44,021 nt of DNA, taken from assembly GCA_007134215.1 (NCBI GenBank), contig SLLG01000239.1:1-44021 (forward strand), given 5' to 3'. The DNA comes from Opitutales bacterium. GTDB lineage: Bacteria > Verrucomicrobiota > Verrucomicrobiia > Opitutales > Oceanipulchritudinaceae. The notes under the pieces were generated by a model. The model was given only the letters and a program-made list of their open reading frames with translations. It made no database searches and was not told the origin of the DNA. The number at the start of each line of letters is the position of its first letter. Positions within the stretch are counted from its first letter, which is position 1. Made by a program: the position numbers and the translations under genes. Below are positions 24,220-33,022 of the stretch, one piece after another.

Positions 24220-24279
24220 CCGCCCATCCGACAAACAGAGCAAAGGCGTGCAGACAACGGGAAACCGCTTGAGGCGAAA

Positions 24280-25158
24280 TCACTCCGGCTTGCGGCAGAC
24301 GCAACAATACCCGCAGAGATGGTCGCGGTAGCGTTCGAAGAGCGCGCGGATCCTCCGCACACGGTCGGAAGCCACGGGATCCATGAGCGTATTGGCGAGA
24401 AAACCGATCGCTTTTTCGGCACCTTCGTCTTCGAGCAGCCGATACGGTTCGAGGAGATGAACGGGACGCTTCGCTTCGTCCACAATTGTGAATCCCTGGT
24501 TCTCAAGTATCTCCCGCCACCGGGCGGTCGTCTGCGGGCGTGCGGGGTGGCACACGGCGCGGACGAGTTTGCGGCGGATGCGTTCTCCCAGTTCAACGGA
24601 TGTGGTTTCGGCAACGAGCGAAATCTCTTGCATGGCGAAGCGTCCGCCGGGACGGAGGACGCGAAACACCTCACGTAGGATCCGTTCCTTGTCCTCGTCA
24701 GAATGAATCGTAAGCATGGATTCTCCGTAGACAACAGTTGCGCTCCCGTCGCCGAAGGGCAGCGGGTCAACGGCATCGGCGTGAATACAACGCCGCCCCG
24801 CCGCGCCATCGAAGCCGGCCCGCAGAAGTGCTGCCGCGCGGGAGTCCCGCTCGATGGCGGCATAGCTGCGGGGATTGCGCTCAAGGGTGAGGCACGCTGT
24901 CACGCCCATCCCCGGAGCATACTCGACTACATCGTCTTCCGGCCCGATCTGAAGGTTCTCCAGCATCCATTTCGTCAATCCGATGCCCCCGGGCCGCAGC
25001 ACGCGTTTGCCAAGGCTGGCGAAGAGCCAGAAGCCCGGCATTGTGCGACGGTCGAGGCCGTCCCACGGATAGCGGCTGGCGCCTATGGATGAGGGGGCGG
25101 CGGCAGCGGTTGCCGGTCCGTCGCGGAGAGCTGTGTTTTCTTCAAACATGGTATGCAT
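24280..25158 (-). CDS. Class I SAM-dependent methyltransferase with a Cys-rich tail
   Basis: A 292-aa protein of the Rossmann-fold methyltransferase type: a leading GKRVLRPGGIGLTKWML, motif I VVEYAPGMGVTACLTL, an acidic strand end AAIERDS, ATVVYGESMLTIHSDEDKERIL and LRPGGRFAMQEISL. The C-terminus LCGYCCVCRKPE packs four cysteines into seven residues, which could bind a metal ion. The gene starts 3 bp after the EamA stop, so it is the third gene of a TonB receptor-EamA-methyltransferase operon. Substrate unknown; methylation of a metallophore-like or metalloid compound is possible but only inferred from context. Confidence 0.85.
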   Translation of the reverse strand: MHTMFEENTALRDGPATAAAAPSSIGASRYPWDGLDRRTMPGFWLFASLGKRVLRPGGIGLTKWMLENLQIGPEDDVVEYAPGMGVTACLTLERNPRSYAAIERDSRAAALLRAGFDGAAGRRCIHADAVDPLPFGDGSATVVYGESMLTIHSDEDKERILREVFRVLRPGGRFAMQEISLVAETTSVELGERIRRKLVRAVCHPARPQTTARWREILENQGFTIVDEAKRPVHLLEPYRLLEDEGAEKAIGFLANTLMDPVASDRVRRIRALFERYRDHLCGYCCVCRKPE

Positions 25159-25161
25159 AAA

Positions 25162-26079
25162 TCAGCGAGTGCCCGCGAAAAGCAGCCCCGCCGTGCCGCC
25201 GAGGGCGAGGAGACACCCCACATAGTAAGTCCATCCTGGGCGCGCCTTTTCGAGGGCGTAGGCAAAGGGCACGGTGAGAAGGGTGGCCGTGGCGGCGACG
25301 GACTGCACGAGCCCGGGATTCTCTACGAGGCTGATCGCCCAGAGCATGCACGTGACCCCGAGGACCGGCCCGAAGAGCGCGTTCATCGCGACCCACACAG
25401 GCGCGGGCAGGGGCGAAACGTGGGCCTCGACAGGCGCGGGCGGGCTCCTCCGGCGCCCGGCGATGAGCACCGTCGCGCCGTAAAGAAGCACGGCGACACA
25501 CAGACCGCCTGCGAGACGCTGGTAGGCGGCGCTGGAGAAGGCGATGGTTTCCCCCGCCTCACCGAGAAGATTGAAGGCGTGGCGCGAAATGTTGAAACTG
25601 ATCGCTTGAAAGAGCGACGCGGCGAGGGCCAGCGAACACCCCGCCAGCACTCGGGCGCGTTTCAGATTCGGGATCGGGCCGGGCGTCATGCCGACGATGA
25701 CCCCGCACAGGATCAAACCGGCGAACAGCATCTGTTCCCAGCTCAGGACGGCCCCGAGGACGATCCACCCGATGGCAGTGGCGAAGACGGCTGCACCGCA
25801 TTCGACCAAAAGCAGCGCGAGGGTGGAACCGATCCTGCGCAGAGCCTGAAACATGCACCAGCCCCCGAGGCCGAAGCCGATCGCGCCCGCGAGGAGAAAC
25901 CAAGGCGTCACCCCGCCGCCGAATCCGCTGCCAAAGAGATGCGCCCACGTACCGAGGATGATAAGCGCGCCGACCAGTCGCCACGCGTTGGCCCGGCCCG
26001 CGCCGAGCAGACGCGACGACTGGTTCGCGCAGATACCGGTGAGGGCAAAGAGAAAGGCGGTGAGAACGGCCGCGTGCAT
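25162..26079 (-). CDS. EamA/DMT-family membrane transporter
   Basis: A 305-aa inner-membrane protein with about ten hydrophobic segments in two repeats, the arrangement of EamA drug/metabolite transporters. The second repeat closes with MLWAISLVENPGLVQSVAATATLLTVPFAYALE, typical for this family. It lies 15 bp downstream of the TonB receptor stop and 3 bp upstream of the methyltransferase. EamA proteins near receptors and SAM-dependent enzymes export metallophores in some opine-metallophore systems; here the opine dehydrogenase is absent, so such a role is only a hypothesis. Confidence 0.9.
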   Translation of the reverse strand: MHAAVLTAFLFALTGICANQSSRLLGAGRANAWRLVGALIILGTWAHLFGSGFGGGVTPWFLLAGAIGFGLGGWCMFQALRRIGSTLALLLVECGAAVFATAIGWIVLGAVLSWEQMLFAGLILCGVIVGMTPGPIPNLKRARVLAGCSLALAASLFQAISFNISRHAFNLLGEAGETIAFSSAAYQRLAGGLCVAVLLYGATVLIAGRRRSPPAPVEAHVSPLPAPVWVAMNALFGPVLGVTCMLWAISLVENPGLVQSVAATATLLTVPFAYALEKARPGWTYYVGCLLALGGTAGLLFAGTR

Positions 26080-26094
26080 GGGATATCAATGTGG

Positions 26095-28140
26095 CTACCA
26101 TGAATACGCGAGGCGAGCCTCTACGCGGCGTCCGTTGCCCGGCAGAAAAATCGGCTGGTCCGGACCCGCCGCCTCGTCGAGCACCCCCGCCGTGCTCGCG
26201 ATGTAGCGCCGGTTAAAGAGGTTGGACACCCGCACGGCGGCTTCCCAACCGTCCGGGTGTGTCCGCCCCGCCTCCAGCGACCAGACCGCGAATCCTCCCG
26301 CCGAAAGAGTGTTGGCGTGGTCCGCGAAATTCTTGCCCGCCTGCCAGAATGCACCGGGCGCAACAAACCAGCCGCCGCCGCTCTCCCCCCGCAGGCCCGC
26401 CGCACCGGCGTGCCGCGGCAGTCCGCCCAAGCGGTTCCGCCCGTAGACGGGGTCGCCGTCGAAGCGCACCTCATTGAATTGCCACGTCGCCCATCCGTGC
26501 CAGGCAATATCCGCCCCCTCGTGGATCCGGCGGCTGACCGACGCTTCCCATCCCGCATGCACGGTACGGTCGGCGTTCACCGTGCCCCGCGCCGCGCCGG
26601 CCTCGTCCCGCAAACGCAGGAATTCGCGGCGCCAGAATGCGTAGTGGGCGGAAGCGGACCAGACAAACCCGCCGTGCGTGCCGCGCGCCGTCAGTTCCAG
26701 TGAATCCGCGCGTTGCCAGCGAAGCGCCGTGCTGCGCAGCTCCGGCACGGGCGGCGGCGGATTCAGGACGGTGAAAAGCAGGTCATCAAAGGTCGGCGGT
26801 TCGTACCCGCGTGCCCACGACAATGCGAGCGTTGTCGCTTCGTGCGGCGAATACACCCATGCGACGCGCGGACCTGCTTTTACGTCGGACAGATTCTGCT
26901 CGGTGGACTCCGCGCGCTCAAAGCGTTCTCCGGTACGGCGGCGCGCCGCGATGGCGGACACTCCCGCCTCCACCGTATGGTTGTCCGCGAGGAAGACCCG
27001 GTGGTCCACGCCCGCCGTGGCGGACGCCGGCCGCAAGCGATTCTCACCGGTGAGCGCGCCGCGCCTCCCGCCGTCCGTGGCGAAGCGGGTCGCGTCCGCG
27101 CTGCCCGTCCGGGCGAGCAGACTCACGTTTGTTTCCTGACGCACCTCGCTCTCCCATTCGTGCCGCGCCTCCGCAAAGACCGCCGCCTCCCGGCCCCGTG
27201 TATCCGAAATGCCGTTGGGCAAAAGCTGGAAGAATGAATCCTCATGGTAGGCAAGGCTCATGCCCGCGGAGAGAAAGCCGGTCGAACGGTCCGTTGTCAC
27301 CCGCACGCCGAGCTGGGCGTACTCCGTCTCGCGGCGCGGCTTGTCCTGCACCACGCGCACGAAATTCCCGCGCGGGTCGTCGAGGGCGGCGCTCTTCGGG
27401 AGCGGCCCGGGAACATCGAATCGCGGGCGGCTCACAAACAACTGCACCGTTGCTTCCGAATGCTCCCCCAATTCTTTTCGCATCACCCCGAGCGCCGTTT
27501 CCCGCCGCTGCGCCGACCGCTCCCGCCAGCCGTCCGAATGCGTCCAGGAGCCCTCCGCTCCCCACGAAACCGAGTCCCCCTGCCCGGCCTGCCGCAGCAA
27601 GAGCGCCGTCGTTTCGTTGCTCCCGTACACAACGCGCGCGGAACCGCCTTCCGCGCCAAGCCCCGATGCCGTCCAAAGTGAAAGCGAGCCGCCGAGAGCG
27701 GGCACCCCCGCCGCCGGTCCGCCCGCGAGAACAGCACGGTCCAGCCAGCCCGCCTCCACGAGGGCGAGGTTGAACGACCCGTCCGCGAAACTGAGCGGAA
27801 ACCCGTTGAGGGATAGCTCGACGCCCCGGCTCAGCGGCGCGCTCTGGATGCCCGAACCACGCACCGAAAGCCGCGGCGGATCAAAACCGCCGAAGCTCTC
27901 CTGCACAAGCAGTCCGGGAATCCGCCGCAAGGCCTCCCGCAAAGGCCCGCCGCCCGGTGCCGCCGCCGGAGTACCAAACCGCGCCACGGACAATCCCGCC
28001 CCGGACACCGCCTCTTCCATCGCCGTCACCGTTAGCCCGGGCAGATCATGGACGCGCTCTTCCGCAAAACCGCTCACCGCCGCAATCCCGCAAAGGAGTC
28101 CGCCGGCGCAGAGCCGCATCGTCTTTCGGTTCATTGCCAT
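26095..28140 (-). CDS. TonB-dependent receptor, probably iron/metal related
   Basis: The 681-aa receptor has a signal peptide (MRLCAGGLLCGIAAVSGFAEE) and a plug domain with LPGLTVTAM, LREALRRIPGLLVQESFGG, PRLSVRGSGIQSAPLSRGVELSLNGFPL and ALGGSLSLW. The barrel ends in GRRVEARLAYSW, with a terminal aromatic residue. The start at 28140 is preceded by AAAGGTGCTG, a usable ribosome-binding site; longer open frame to 28722 has no receptor-like sequence. A Fur-like box lies about 45 bp upstream. The gene heads an operon with an EamA exporter and a methyltransferase, so import of a metal chelate is more likely than glycan import. Confidence 0.9.
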   Translation of the reverse strand: MAMNRKTMRLCAGGLLCGIAAVSGFAEERVHDLPGLTVTAMEEAVSGAGLSVARFGTPAAAPGGGPLREALRRIPGLLVQESFGGFDPPRLSVRGSGIQSAPLSRGVELSLNGFPLSFADGSFNLALVEAGWLDRAVLAGGPAAGVPALGGSLSLWTASGLGAEGGSARVVYGSNETTALLLRQAGQGDSVSWGAEGSWTHSDGWRERSAQRRETALGVMRKELGEHSEATVQLFVSRPRFDVPGPLPKSAALDDPRGNFVRVVQDKPRRETEYAQLGVRVTTDRSTGFLSAGMSLAYHEDSFFQLLPNGISDTRGREAAVFAEARHEWESEVRQETNVSLLARTGSADATRFATDGGRRGALTGENRLRPASATAGVDHRVFLADNHTVEAGVSAIAARRRTGERFERAESTEQNLSDVKAGPRVAWVYSPHEATTLALSWARGYEPPTFDDLLFTVLNPPPPVPELRSTALRWQRADSLELTARGTHGGFVWSASAHYAFWRREFLRLRDEAGAARGTVNADRTVHAGWEASVSRRIHEGADIAWHGWATWQFNEVRFDGDPVYGRNRLGGLPRHAGAAGLRGESGGGWFVAPGAFWQAGKNFADHANTLSAGGFAVWSLEAGRTHPDGWEAAVRVSNLFNRRYIASTAGVLDEAAGPDQPIFLPGNGRRVEARLAYSW

Positions 28141-28185
28141 CAGCACCTTTCTGAAGAAAAAAACACACCCTTCAAGCTGTTTATT

Positions 28186-28204
28186 GCGACTGAGTCTCCT
28201 TATC
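28186..28204 (-). promoter_or_regulatory. Fur-like operator upstream of the TonB receptor operon
   Basis: Minus strand GATAAGGAGACTCAGTCGC agrees with the 19-bp Fur consensus GATAATGATAATCATTATC at 13 positions, and its core GACTCAGTC is a perfect dyad. It lies about 45 bp upstream of the receptor start, where a repressor would cover the promoter. Confidence 0.5.
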
Positions 28205-28510
28205 AATCGAATCCATAAGGGCGATAAGTTGTGAAGGGCTTCCCGCAACGCTGCCACACACACAACCCGCCCATTTTGCAGATCCGTTCGAAATGGGCTT
28301 TTTCGACGGGCTGAATCGAGAGGCACTGGCCGCTCTTGCGAACAAGAGACGGTAAGGGGTGATCTTGGAGACGCGGGGCATTTGTTTGAAAAGTTAGACG
28401 ACGAGGCTGGCCCCGCCGCCGACGAGGAGATCCGCGCCGTAAAAGTGGGAAGCCGCTCGGAACGAAGAAAGGCGCAGGCATCGGCATATCGCTCCGCCAT
28501 GCCTGGACAT

Positions 28511-28525
28511 CCGGCACCGTGCCGG
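28511..28525 (-). terminator. Hairpin downstream of the GH10 gene
   Basis: CCGGCAC and GTGCCGG pair around one base, 7 bp beyond the GH10 stop. The stem would end the xylanase transcript, though no U-tract follows. Confidence 0.35.
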
Positions 28526-28531
28526 GCACAA

Positions 28532-30391
28532 TCACTCCCTCCTGCGCGGTTCGCCGGGAATGACGACGTGGAGGGTGCGGCCTTCGGGGGTGAGTTCGAT
28601 GCGGCGGAGGACGGGTTCGCGGTCTTTGTAGGTGACGGTGACCTCGTGGCGGCCTTGGAAGGCGCGGAGGGCGGCTTCGCCGGATGAGCCTGTCTCCACG
28701 GTTTCTTCCGTCCACCATTCACCGTAGACGAGGTTGCGGTAGGCGGCGAGGTTGGGCTTTTCCGTCCAGTCGCGGCGGATCATGGCCCCGCTGTCGCCCA
28801 TCCAGTGGGCACCGCCCCAGAAGCCCCACATAATGAAGGCCTCGGTGGCCGGGTGGGCGAACCAGGCCTTGAGAAAGTCAGCCGTGTAGGCGGCCTGGAG
28901 GGCGTCGTTGGGGAGGTTCATGTCGAACTCCGAGATCATGACGGGCAGCTGCAGCTCATCATGGACTTTGTCGATGATGGACCACACGTCCTCCGGGGCG
29001 GTGAGCCTGTCCGACCAGAAGTGTCCCTGGAATCCGATGACATCAATGGGCGCGCCGAGATCGATGAGTTCCCGGCAGAAGGCGACGAAGCCCTCGCACC
29101 GCCGGGGACTGCCGCCATTGCCGACGATGTCGAACTCGTTGATGACAAGGCGGACACCGGGCATGGCGTCGTGCGCTTCCTTGAACCACCCGGCGACGCG
29201 CTCCATGCCGACCAGTTCGATGACGTTGCGGTGACTCATGGGTTCGTTGACGACATCCCACCAGCGCACGTAGTCCTTTGTCGCGCCGCCGATGTCGCGG
29301 ATGTGGGCGAGGACGGCGGCCTGCACGGTATCGGGCGATTCCTCCAGTTCGCGCAGCCACTCGGGCGTGAAGCGCCAGCTCCCCCACACGAGGGTGTGTC
29401 CCTTGGTGTAGATCCGGTTGTCGCGGAGCCATTCGAGCGAATCCACCGACCACCGTTGGTCGCGGATGCCGGCGCCCACCGCTCCCGACCACTGCGGCCA
29501 CTTGAGGTCGTTCTCGTAGACGACGGTATTGAAATTTTCGAGCAGCGCCTCGCGGTAGCGCGGATTGTCTTTGAACCATTGGCGGCGCACGGCCTCGGTA
29601 TCGGGATGCTGCTCCGGATCAAACCACCGGTCGGCGTCGATCATACGGGCTGCCACACCCGCCGTGCCGAAGGGATAAGCGTGCCGCAACTGCCTCACGG
29701 CGACGGTCGCTCCCGGCAAGGGATTGCCCTCGCGGTCGCTCACGACGACGGTGAGACCGGCCATGCGGTGCTCTTCGATGCGTTTGCGCGCCTCCGCCCG
29801 CCACGGGGCGTCCGCGCTCTGCCCGCGATAGCTGATGACGCCGGCGGTGAGAGCATCGGGGTCCCCGTCGGGGCCATGGTTGGTGAGGGAGAGCGCCTTC
29901 ACCGACACCGGACGGTGAAAATAGGACATTGCCGCGAGAAGCACAGCCTCCCCCGCTCCAAAGGCACGGGGCGAGACATAAGCAAAGCGAAAGCGCTCCG
30001 CGCCCGTGCCCACGAGCACGATCTGGCGGAAATCCGCGTTCGGATTATAGGTCCGCTCCGTGTCTATGGGCAGAACGGAGAGGACAAGTCCGGCCTGACC
30101 GGCGTCTCCGTCACGGCCCTCCTCATCGGCCGCTTCCAGCTCGATCTCAATAGAAAGCACATCGCCCGCCTCGACCGCAAAAGGCAGCGGAAACACGGGA
30201 GTGGCCTCAAGCCCGCGCGAGACGCGCAGCACTCCGCCCTCCGCGAAGGCGTCCGCCGGGGCGTCGGCGGTCACCGTGCCGTCGCTTTGCCGCCACTGCG
30301 GGGAGGGGGCGGCGGATACGGTGCCACCGCCCACGGCGGTTACGGAAAAAACCAGGGAAAGAAGGGGCAGTGTCGGTCGGATCCATTTCAT
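28532..30391 (-). CDS. Secreted GH10 endo-beta-1,4-xylanase
   Basis: A 619-aa secreted enzyme. After the signal peptide (to about residue 28) comes a beta-rich N-terminal domain (30-180) that could bind carbohydrate, then the GH10 barrel: KGHTLVWGS (330-338), the acid/base WWDVVNEP with Glu383, INEFDIVG, VIGFQGHFWS, and the nucleophile VMISEFD with Glu488, then IMWGFWGGAHW. The size of the N-terminal domain makes it longer than single-domain xylanases. It would cut xylan or a related polymer outside the cytoplasm; the GH43 enzyme elsewhere in the window could finish the products. A 7-bp dyad lies 28 bp upstream of the start. Confidence 0.93.
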   Translation of the reverse strand: MKWIRPTLPLLSLVFSVTAVGGGTVSAAPSPQWRQSDGTVTADAPADAFAEGGVLRVSRGLEATPVFPLPFAVEAGDVLSIEIELEAADEEGRDGDAGQAGLVLSVLPIDTERTYNPNADFRQIVLVGTGAERFRFAYVSPRAFGAGEAVLLAAMSYFHRPVSVKALSLTNHGPDGDPDALTAGVISYRGQSADAPWRAEARKRIEEHRMAGLTVVVSDREGNPLPGATVAVRQLRHAYPFGTAGVAARMIDADRWFDPEQHPDTEAVRRQWFKDNPRYREALLENFNTVVYENDLKWPQWSGAVGAGIRDQRWSVDSLEWLRDNRIYTKGHTLVWGSWRFTPEWLRELEESPDTVQAAVLAHIRDIGGATKDYVRWWDVVNEPMSHRNVIELVGMERVAGWFKEAHDAMPGVRLVINEFDIVGNGGSPRRCEGFVAFCRELIDLGAPIDVIGFQGHFWSDRLTAPEDVWSIIDKVHDELQLPVMISEFDMNLPNDALQAAYTADFLKAWFAHPATEAFIMWGFWGGAHWMGDSGAMIRRDWTEKPNLAAYRNLVYGEWWTEETVETGSSGEAALRAFQGRHEVTVTYKDREPVLRRIELTPEGRTLHVVIPGEPRRRE

Positions 30392-30418
30392 GGTCCCCTA
30401 CCTTTGGACCGCCCGTGC

Positions 30419-30436
30419 CACCGGACAATTCCGGTG
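30419..30436. promoter_or_regulatory. Perfect dyad between the HAD and GH10 genes
   Basis: CACCGGA (30419-30425) and TCCGGTG (30430-30436) pair perfectly around 4 nt. It lies 28 bp upstream of the GH10 start and 31 bp after the HAD stop, so it is either an operator for the xylanase or the end hairpin of the HAD transcript. Confidence 0.4.
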
Positions 30437-30467
30437 CCGGATTACGGTAAAGGAGGTGACCGTGGCG

Positions 30468-31199
30468 TCACGCCTCTTCCGGTTGCCGACTTTGTCCGGC
30501 CCGGCGCGCTGCTTCCAGGGCCTCGCGCACGGCATCGAGGTCGGGAAGGACGGCGGCGGCGCGGGCACGGACTTCCGGTGGCACCGGTGCGATATCGGGC
30601 ACAAGGATGGTGGGGATGCCCGCGGCGGTGGCGGCGAGGACGCCGTTGGGGCTGTCTTCGACGGCGAGGCAGCGCTCGGGGGCCGCGCCGAGGGCGCTGA
30701 CGGCGCGGGCGAAAATCTCGGGGTGCGGCTTGCTGTCGGCGACTTCATCGCCGCAAACGAGCGCGGCGAAGCGTCCCCCGAGGCCGGCGTACTCCAGCTT
30801 GGCCTCGGCCAGCCGGCGGCTCGTCGACGTCGCCACAGCGAGCGGCACGGCGGCGGCGCGCAGAAAATCGAGCAGCGCGACCAACCCCTTCTTGTGCGGC
30901 ACGGGCGCTTCGTGCAGCAGACGCCGGTAGCGGTCATTTGCCTCGCGCACGAAGGCGTCGAGATCGCACTCGGCGGGCATGACAGCGGCAAGCCGGGCGC
31001 GGTAGCCCGCCTCGCTCTGGCCGATCATCGTCTCGTAGAAGCCTTCCGGCATGCGGTGGCCCGTGGCCTCCTCCGTCGCCCGCCATGCGAGGAGCGACAC
31101 CCGCTCGGTGTCGAGCAGCGTGCCGTCCATGTCAAAGACGATGGCGGCGGGCCATGACAGCGCCGCTCCGCGTTTCGCGTCGCATCCGATTTCATTCAT
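30468..31199 (-). CDS. HAD-superfamily sugar-phosphate phosphatase / beta-phosphoglucomutase-like
   Basis: A 243-aa HAD hydrolase with all four motifs: VFDMDGTLLDTE (nucleophile Asp23 and acid Asp25), the motif II VATSTSRR, the motif III lysine in VADSKPHPEIF and motif IV AVEDSPNGVLAA. The alpha-helical cap between motifs I and II (TEEATGHRMPEGFYETMIGQS) marks subfamily I, which includes sugar-phosphate phosphatases and beta-phosphoglucomutase; the exact substrate cannot be told. It starts 51 bp from the divergent Nif3 gene. Confidence 0.9.
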   Translation of the reverse strand: MNEIGCDAKRGAALSWPAAIVFDMDGTLLDTERVSLLAWRATEEATGHRMPEGFYETMIGQSEAGYRARLAAVMPAECDLDAFVREANDRYRRLLHEAPVPHKKGLVALLDFLRAAAVPLAVATSTSRRLAEAKLEYAGLGGRFAALVCGDEVADSKPHPEIFARAVSALGAAPERCLAVEDSPNGVLAATAAGIPTILVPDIAPVPPEVRARAAAVLPDLDAVREALEAARRAGQSRQPEEA

Positions 31200-31250
31200 A
31201 GGCGGGGATTGGTGTTGAGGCCGGGCGGCGGGCTGGCAAATCATTCCTCC

Positions 31251-32006
31251 ATGCCAGAACTGCGCGACATCCTCGACTTTTGTGACGAACGCACCCGCCG
31301 CTCCTTCGTGAAGGATTTTCCGGGGGCGGAAAACGGCTTGCAGATCGAGAACGACGGAACCGTCTCCAGGATCGGGGCGGCGGTGGACGCGAGCGAGTCG
31401 GCCTTCCGGAAGGCCGTCGACGCCGGGGTCGATTTCCTCATCGTCCACCACGGGCTCTTCTGGGGCGGCACGCGTCCGTTCACCGGTCCGTTCCGGCGCA
31501 AGCTCAAGCTTGCCCTCGACAACAACCTCGCCGTCTACAGCAGCCACCTGCCGCTCGACGCCCATCACGAGATCGGCAACAACATCCTCCTTGCCCAAGC
31601 CCTCGGACTGGAAGCGCACGGCGGATTTGTTCCCTACGAGGGCGTCAACATCGGTCTCCTCGCCAAGGCCGGGCTCACGCGCGCGGACCTGCGCGAACGT
31701 CTCGCCACCCTCTTCCCGGCGGGATTCACCGCCATCGAGAAAGGGGCGGAAGAGCTGGAGCACATCGGCATCCTCACCGGCAGCGGACGCAGCGCCCTGC
31801 CGGAGCTGCGCGCCAACGCCTGCGACACGCTCGTGACCGGCGAGCTGCGCCAGGAGCACTTCACCTTCGCCGAGGAAGAAGGGCTCAACCTCTACCTCTG
31901 CGGACACTACGCCACGGAGACTTTCGGGGTCCGCGCCCTCGCCGACGAAACCGCCCGCCTCTTCCGCCTGGAGTCCATCTATCTCGACACCGGCTGCCCG
32001 CTCTGA
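31251..32006 (+). CDS. Nif3-like dinuclear-metal-centre protein
   Basis: The 251-aa protein is a NIF3/YbgI family member. It has ENGLQIE near the start, the AAVDASESAFRKAVDAGVDFLIVHHGLFWGG segment with the paired metal histidines, YSSHLPLDAHHEIGNN, TGSGRSALPELRANACDTLVTGEL and the C-terminal CGHYATETFGVRAL with the last metal ligands. Members form toroidal hexamers with two metals per subunit; proposed roles include GTP cyclohydrolase-like or quality-control functions. The ATG at 31251 begins the family match; a TTG at 31209 is less likely. Confidence 0.92.
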   Translation: MPELRDILDFCDERTRRSFVKDFPGAENGLQIENDGTVSRIGAAVDASESAFRKAVDAGVDFLIVHHGLFWGGTRPFTGPFRRKLKLALDNNLAVYSSHLPLDAHHEIGNNILLAQALGLEAHGGFVPYEGVNIGLLAKAGLTRADLRERLATLFPAGFTAIEKGAEELEHIGILTGSGRSALPELRANACDTLVTGELRQEHFTFAEEEGLNLYLCGHYATETFGVRALADETARLFRLESIYLDTGCPL

Positions 32007-32128
32007 GGGGTTGGCACCGGGATAATGGGGGCGGCGCACGGTCCCGGCCGCGCTAAACACTTCATTTTGGCCGGTTCGCGTAATTGGCGTTGCATTATCG
32101 CAGGTTCTCATTAGAAATCCTAACTGCA

Positions 32129-33013
32129 ATGAAAAGCCTGACTATTCCATACACTGTATCCGCAGCCTTCGCGGGCCTCGCTCTGTGCGCCGGTCTCGCC
32201 GCCAACACCATCACCTACAATTTCCTCATCAGCGCCTCCGAGGAGGTGCCGGCACCGACCACGACGGGAAGCGCCGGCTACGCCACCGTGGAACTCGACA
32301 CCGCCGCCAACGAGCTGGCATGGAACATCGTCTATACGGGGCTGACTCCGTCCGCCGCGCATTTCCACGGCAACGCCGCCGCCGGGTCGACCGCAGGTGT
32401 CAAAGTCGGTATCGGGGCACTTCCCAGCCCCATGGTCGGTTCGGCATCGATTTCCGCACAGGATGTCACCGACATCCAGAACGGCTTGTGGTATGTGAAC
32501 ATTCACACGAGCCTCAATGCGCCCGGCGAAATCCGCGGGCAGGTGGAGACCCAGCTACCCTTCACCCCAAACCTTCTCCTCGCGGGCGCGAACGAGGTTC
32601 CCGAAGTTGCTGCCGCCTCCGCCGGCGCGGCGCTCGTCACCTACAACATCAACACAATGGAACTCTCGTGGGAACTCGCCTACCAGGGAATCGCCGGGGG
32701 TGCGACGGCGATGCACTTCCACGGCCCGGGGGGCCCGGACGTCAACGCGGGGGTGCGGTTGGACATTGAAGCTCTCGGGACCGGCGGTCTGAGCGAATAC
32801 AATTTCGGTTCTTCGATCCTTACCGCTTCGCACGCGGACGAGTTGCTCGACGGTCTCTGGTACATCAACATCCACTCCGCCGCCTTCCCCGGCGGTGAAC
32901 TGCGCGGACAAGTCATGCCCGTGGTTATTCCCGAGCCGTCGGCGTTCGCCCTCTTCTTCGGGCTCGCGGCCATCGCCGCGCTCGTCGCCCGCCGCCGCCG
33001 CCGGACGACGTAA
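32129..33013 (+). CDS. Exported protein with two CHRD domains and a PEP-CTERM sorting signal
   Basis: A 294-aa exported protein. The signal peptide ends near residue 25 (AGLAA). Two CHRD (chordin-type) domains follow at about 28-148 and 152-270, each with the pattern AHFHG / LWYVNIHT..APGEIRGQV and MHFHGPGG / LWYINIHSAAFPGGELRGQV. The C-terminus has VIPEPSAFALFFGLAAIAALVARRRRR, the PEP motif, hydrophobic helix and basic tail of exosortase-processed proteins. CHRD proteins bind metals or other extracellular partners in unknown ways. It is convergent with aroQ (gap 9 bp). Confidence 0.93.
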   Translation: MKSLTIPYTVSAAFAGLALCAGLAANTITYNFLISASEEVPAPTTTGSAGYATVELDTAANELAWNIVYTGLTPSAAHFHGNAAAGSTAGVKVGIGALPSPMVGSASISAQDVTDIQNGLWYVNIHTSLNAPGEIRGQVETQLPFTPNLLLAGANEVPEVAAASAGAALVTYNINTMELSWELAYQGIAGGATAMHFHGPGGPDVNAGVRLDIEALGTGGLSEYNFGSSILTASHADELLDGLWYINIHSAAFPGGELRGQVMPVVIPEPSAFALFFGLAAIAALVARRRRRTT

Positions 33014-33022
33014 CGCCAAGCC

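Larger units (their letters stand above)
23393..24279. other. 887-bp graveyard of sugar-catabolism gene ends
   Basis: No intact gene is seen between the oxidoreductase and the methyltransferase. Three separate C-terminal gene fragments on both strands are recognisable (listed individually). The part 23545-23840 on the minus strand has an open frame with beta-strand-like residues (VPLSAAGADWRLQLTTDPTYF) that I do not recognise and that may be a fourth remnant. The layout suggests repeated deletion and shuffling of a former sugar-degradation operon. Confidence 0.6.
28141..28531. other. 391-bp gap between the receptor operon and the GH10 gene
   Basis: Apart from the Fur-like box and the hairpin at 28511-28525, I see no gene. 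A 66-codon open frame (28181-28381, minus) ends inside the Fur-like box, has no ribosome-binding site and no recognisable residues, and is not called. Confidence 0.5.

Noticed and set aside
28205-28400. Possible cobalamin riboswitch before the TonB receptor
   Set aside because: Pieces such as GCCAGTG and GGGAAG occur but the conserved B12-box sequence and core order are missing; a Fur-like box explains the leader better.
28805-30700. Long plus-strand open frame antisense to the GH10 gene
   Set aside because: It is the shadow of the xylanase, which has both catalytic glutamates in the minus frame.
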